5,825 nt of DNA, from positions 1 to 5,825 of the forward strand of contig DVKW01000190.1 of the NCBI GenBank assembly GCA_018715855.1, given 5' to 3'. The DNA is from Candidatus Galligastranaerophilus intestinigallinarum. GTDB taxonomy: Bacteria > Cyanobacteriota > Vampirovibrionia > Gastranaerophilales > Gastranaerophilaceae. The position numbers and the translations under genes are program-made. Below the pieces are notes generated by a model that had not been told where the DNA came from, did not search any database, and was given only the letters and a program-made list of their open reading frames with translations. Below, one piece after another: positions 4,981 to 5,825 of the stretch (its first letter is position 1; the number at the start of each line of letters is the position of its first letter).

Positions 4981-5825
4981 TTATTTGGCTATTTCTTCCT
5001 TTTGTTCTTCTTTAATTTCTTCTTTTTTTGTTTCCTGAAACTTTTGGCGCATTTTCTTTCTTCTCATTAAATCAACAAAAGCTTCTAACCTTGTTAAATA
5101 GCCTGCTTTGCCCGTTTGTTCATCCATAATTAAAGATAAAATTGGAATGCCCACATCTTCTCTCATTTTGGGGAATATATTTTGTGACATAATTTCAGGC
5201 ATGCAAGTAAAAGGTGAAACGTGAATTAGCCCGTCAACCCCTCTTTCGCTTGCATACATAACATCAGATATACATTCTAAGGCATCGCCCCCTATATCTC
5301 TCATTAAATAGGGTTTTGCAAGCCTAAATGCTCTTTCTAAGTGGGTTTCGCCTTTTTTGCAGAATTTTGGAATAATTGCATCTTTTAAAAAGCCTGAAAC
5401 GGTTAAGCTTCTTCTTGTTTGAACACCCATTTTGCCAAGTTCTTTTTCAATGTTTTGGTTTGCAAAAGGGTCTAAAACAAGGAAGATTTCACCTGTTAAA
5501 TCAACATGAAGTATATCTCTGTTTGGGTCTGTTTTTACTTTTGAAATTTCTTTCAAGCCTTCTTTTAAGGCTTTTTTCAAATCTTTTGTGTAATCTGCTT
5601 TGTCAATTAAATTTAATGCCTTTTTATATGCTTTTTCGGCATCGCCCGTGTTTATTTCTCTTGCCCTGTAGTATGAATAAAAGCTTTCGATTTCATCTAT
5701 TGCAAAAACTTTTCTGACTGCAATATTGATAGCCCTTATGATTGTAATTGGGTTTTTGTTGCCCGTAAGTTCAACCAAAAAATTCCACATGCCCTTAAAC
5801 CCGTCATACAGGTTCATTTCAGATC
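4981..5825 (-). CDS. 2-hydroxyacyl-CoA dehydratase/activase-related (HgdB-like) protein, C-terminal part (5' partial)
   Basis: The frame contains an ATG at 5817 but stays open to the right edge (codons for Ser-Glu precede it) and has no Shine-Dalgarno there. It also lacks the N-terminal Cys-containing half of the family, so the gene is cut by the window. The last 278 residues carry the hallmark C-terminal block: DIGGDALECISDVMYASERG (174-193), GVDGLIHVSPFTCMPEIMSQ with Cys205 (193-212), then the IPILSLIMDEQTGKAG stretch and the TRLEAFVDLM helix (224-251). This region is typical of proteins related to the D-component of 2-hydroxyglutaryl-CoA dehydratase and of large activase-fused proteins (often annotated acyl-CoA dehydratase activase-related), which bind a [4Fe-4S] cluster. 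A Lys/Glu-rich tail (253-278) is added at the end. Whether it dehydrates a CoA thioester or has another role cannot be decided from this part. The ABC ATPase gene follows 39 bp downstream. Confidence 0.85.
   Translation of the reverse strand, partial: SEMNLYDGFKGMWNFLVELTGNKNPITIIRAINIAVRKVFAIDEIESFYSYYRAREINTGDAEKAYKKALNLIDKADYTKDLKKALKEGLKEISKVKTDPNRDILHVDLTGEIFLVLDPFANQNIEKELGKMGVQTRRSLTVSGFLKDAIIPKFCKKGETHLERAFRLAKPYLMRDIGGDALECISDVMYASERGVDGLIHVSPFTCMPEIMSQNIFPKMREDVGIPILSLIMDEQTGKAGYLTRLEAFVDLMRRKKMRQKFQETKKEEIKEEQKEEIAK

Noticed and set aside
5376..5717. Plus-strand 113-residue Leu/Phe-rich open frame
   Set aside because: It is antisense to the well-supported HgdB-like gene. The Leu richness simply mirrors Lys/Glu codons, and there is no ribosome binding site or recognisable motif.

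Overview
The window comes from a low-GC bacterium using the standard bacterial code. It holds seven genes, two of them cut by the window edges, in two convergent groups. The AT-rich coding sequence, the Asn/Gln- and Pro/Gln-rich proteins, a HEAT-type protein with a long disordered N-terminus, and an activase-associated CoA-dehydratase-family protein suggest an anaerobic gut-type organism. From general impression I would guess the Vampirovibrionia/Melainabacteria (Gastranaerophilales), but no marker gene here proves it.

Left part, plus strand (1-2137): the C-terminal end of an Asn/Gln-rich protein (open to the left edge) overlaps by one base (TAATG) a small glycine-rich, partly hydrophobic protein of unknown function. 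After a 158-bp gap comes a 386-residue protein with a Pro/Gln/Tyr/Met-rich N-terminus, a helical HEAT-like middle and a Lys/Ala-rich tail. A symmetrical hairpin with an A-tract on one side and a T-tract on the other closes this group and serves the convergent group as well.

Right part, minus strand (2136-5825), read from right to left: the C-terminal part of a 2-hydroxyacyl-CoA dehydratase/activase-related (HgdB-like) protein, open to the right edge; an OppD/DppD-type peptide ABC transporter ATPase 39 bp downstream; a 151-bp regulatory gap with AT-rich dyads and a promoter; an OmpR-type winged-helix protein that has no receiver domain; and, 42 bp later, a soluble GAF-like sensor histidine kinase.

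The most interesting points are the kinase paired with a receiverless OmpR-type DNA-binding protein, the two minus-strand genes (ATPase and kinase) that lack a Shine-Dalgarno sequence and instead have TATAAT 7-8 bases before the ATG (candidate leaderless transcripts), and the cluster of low-complexity proteins on the left. No RNA genes, CRISPR arrays, insertion sequences or phage genes were seen.
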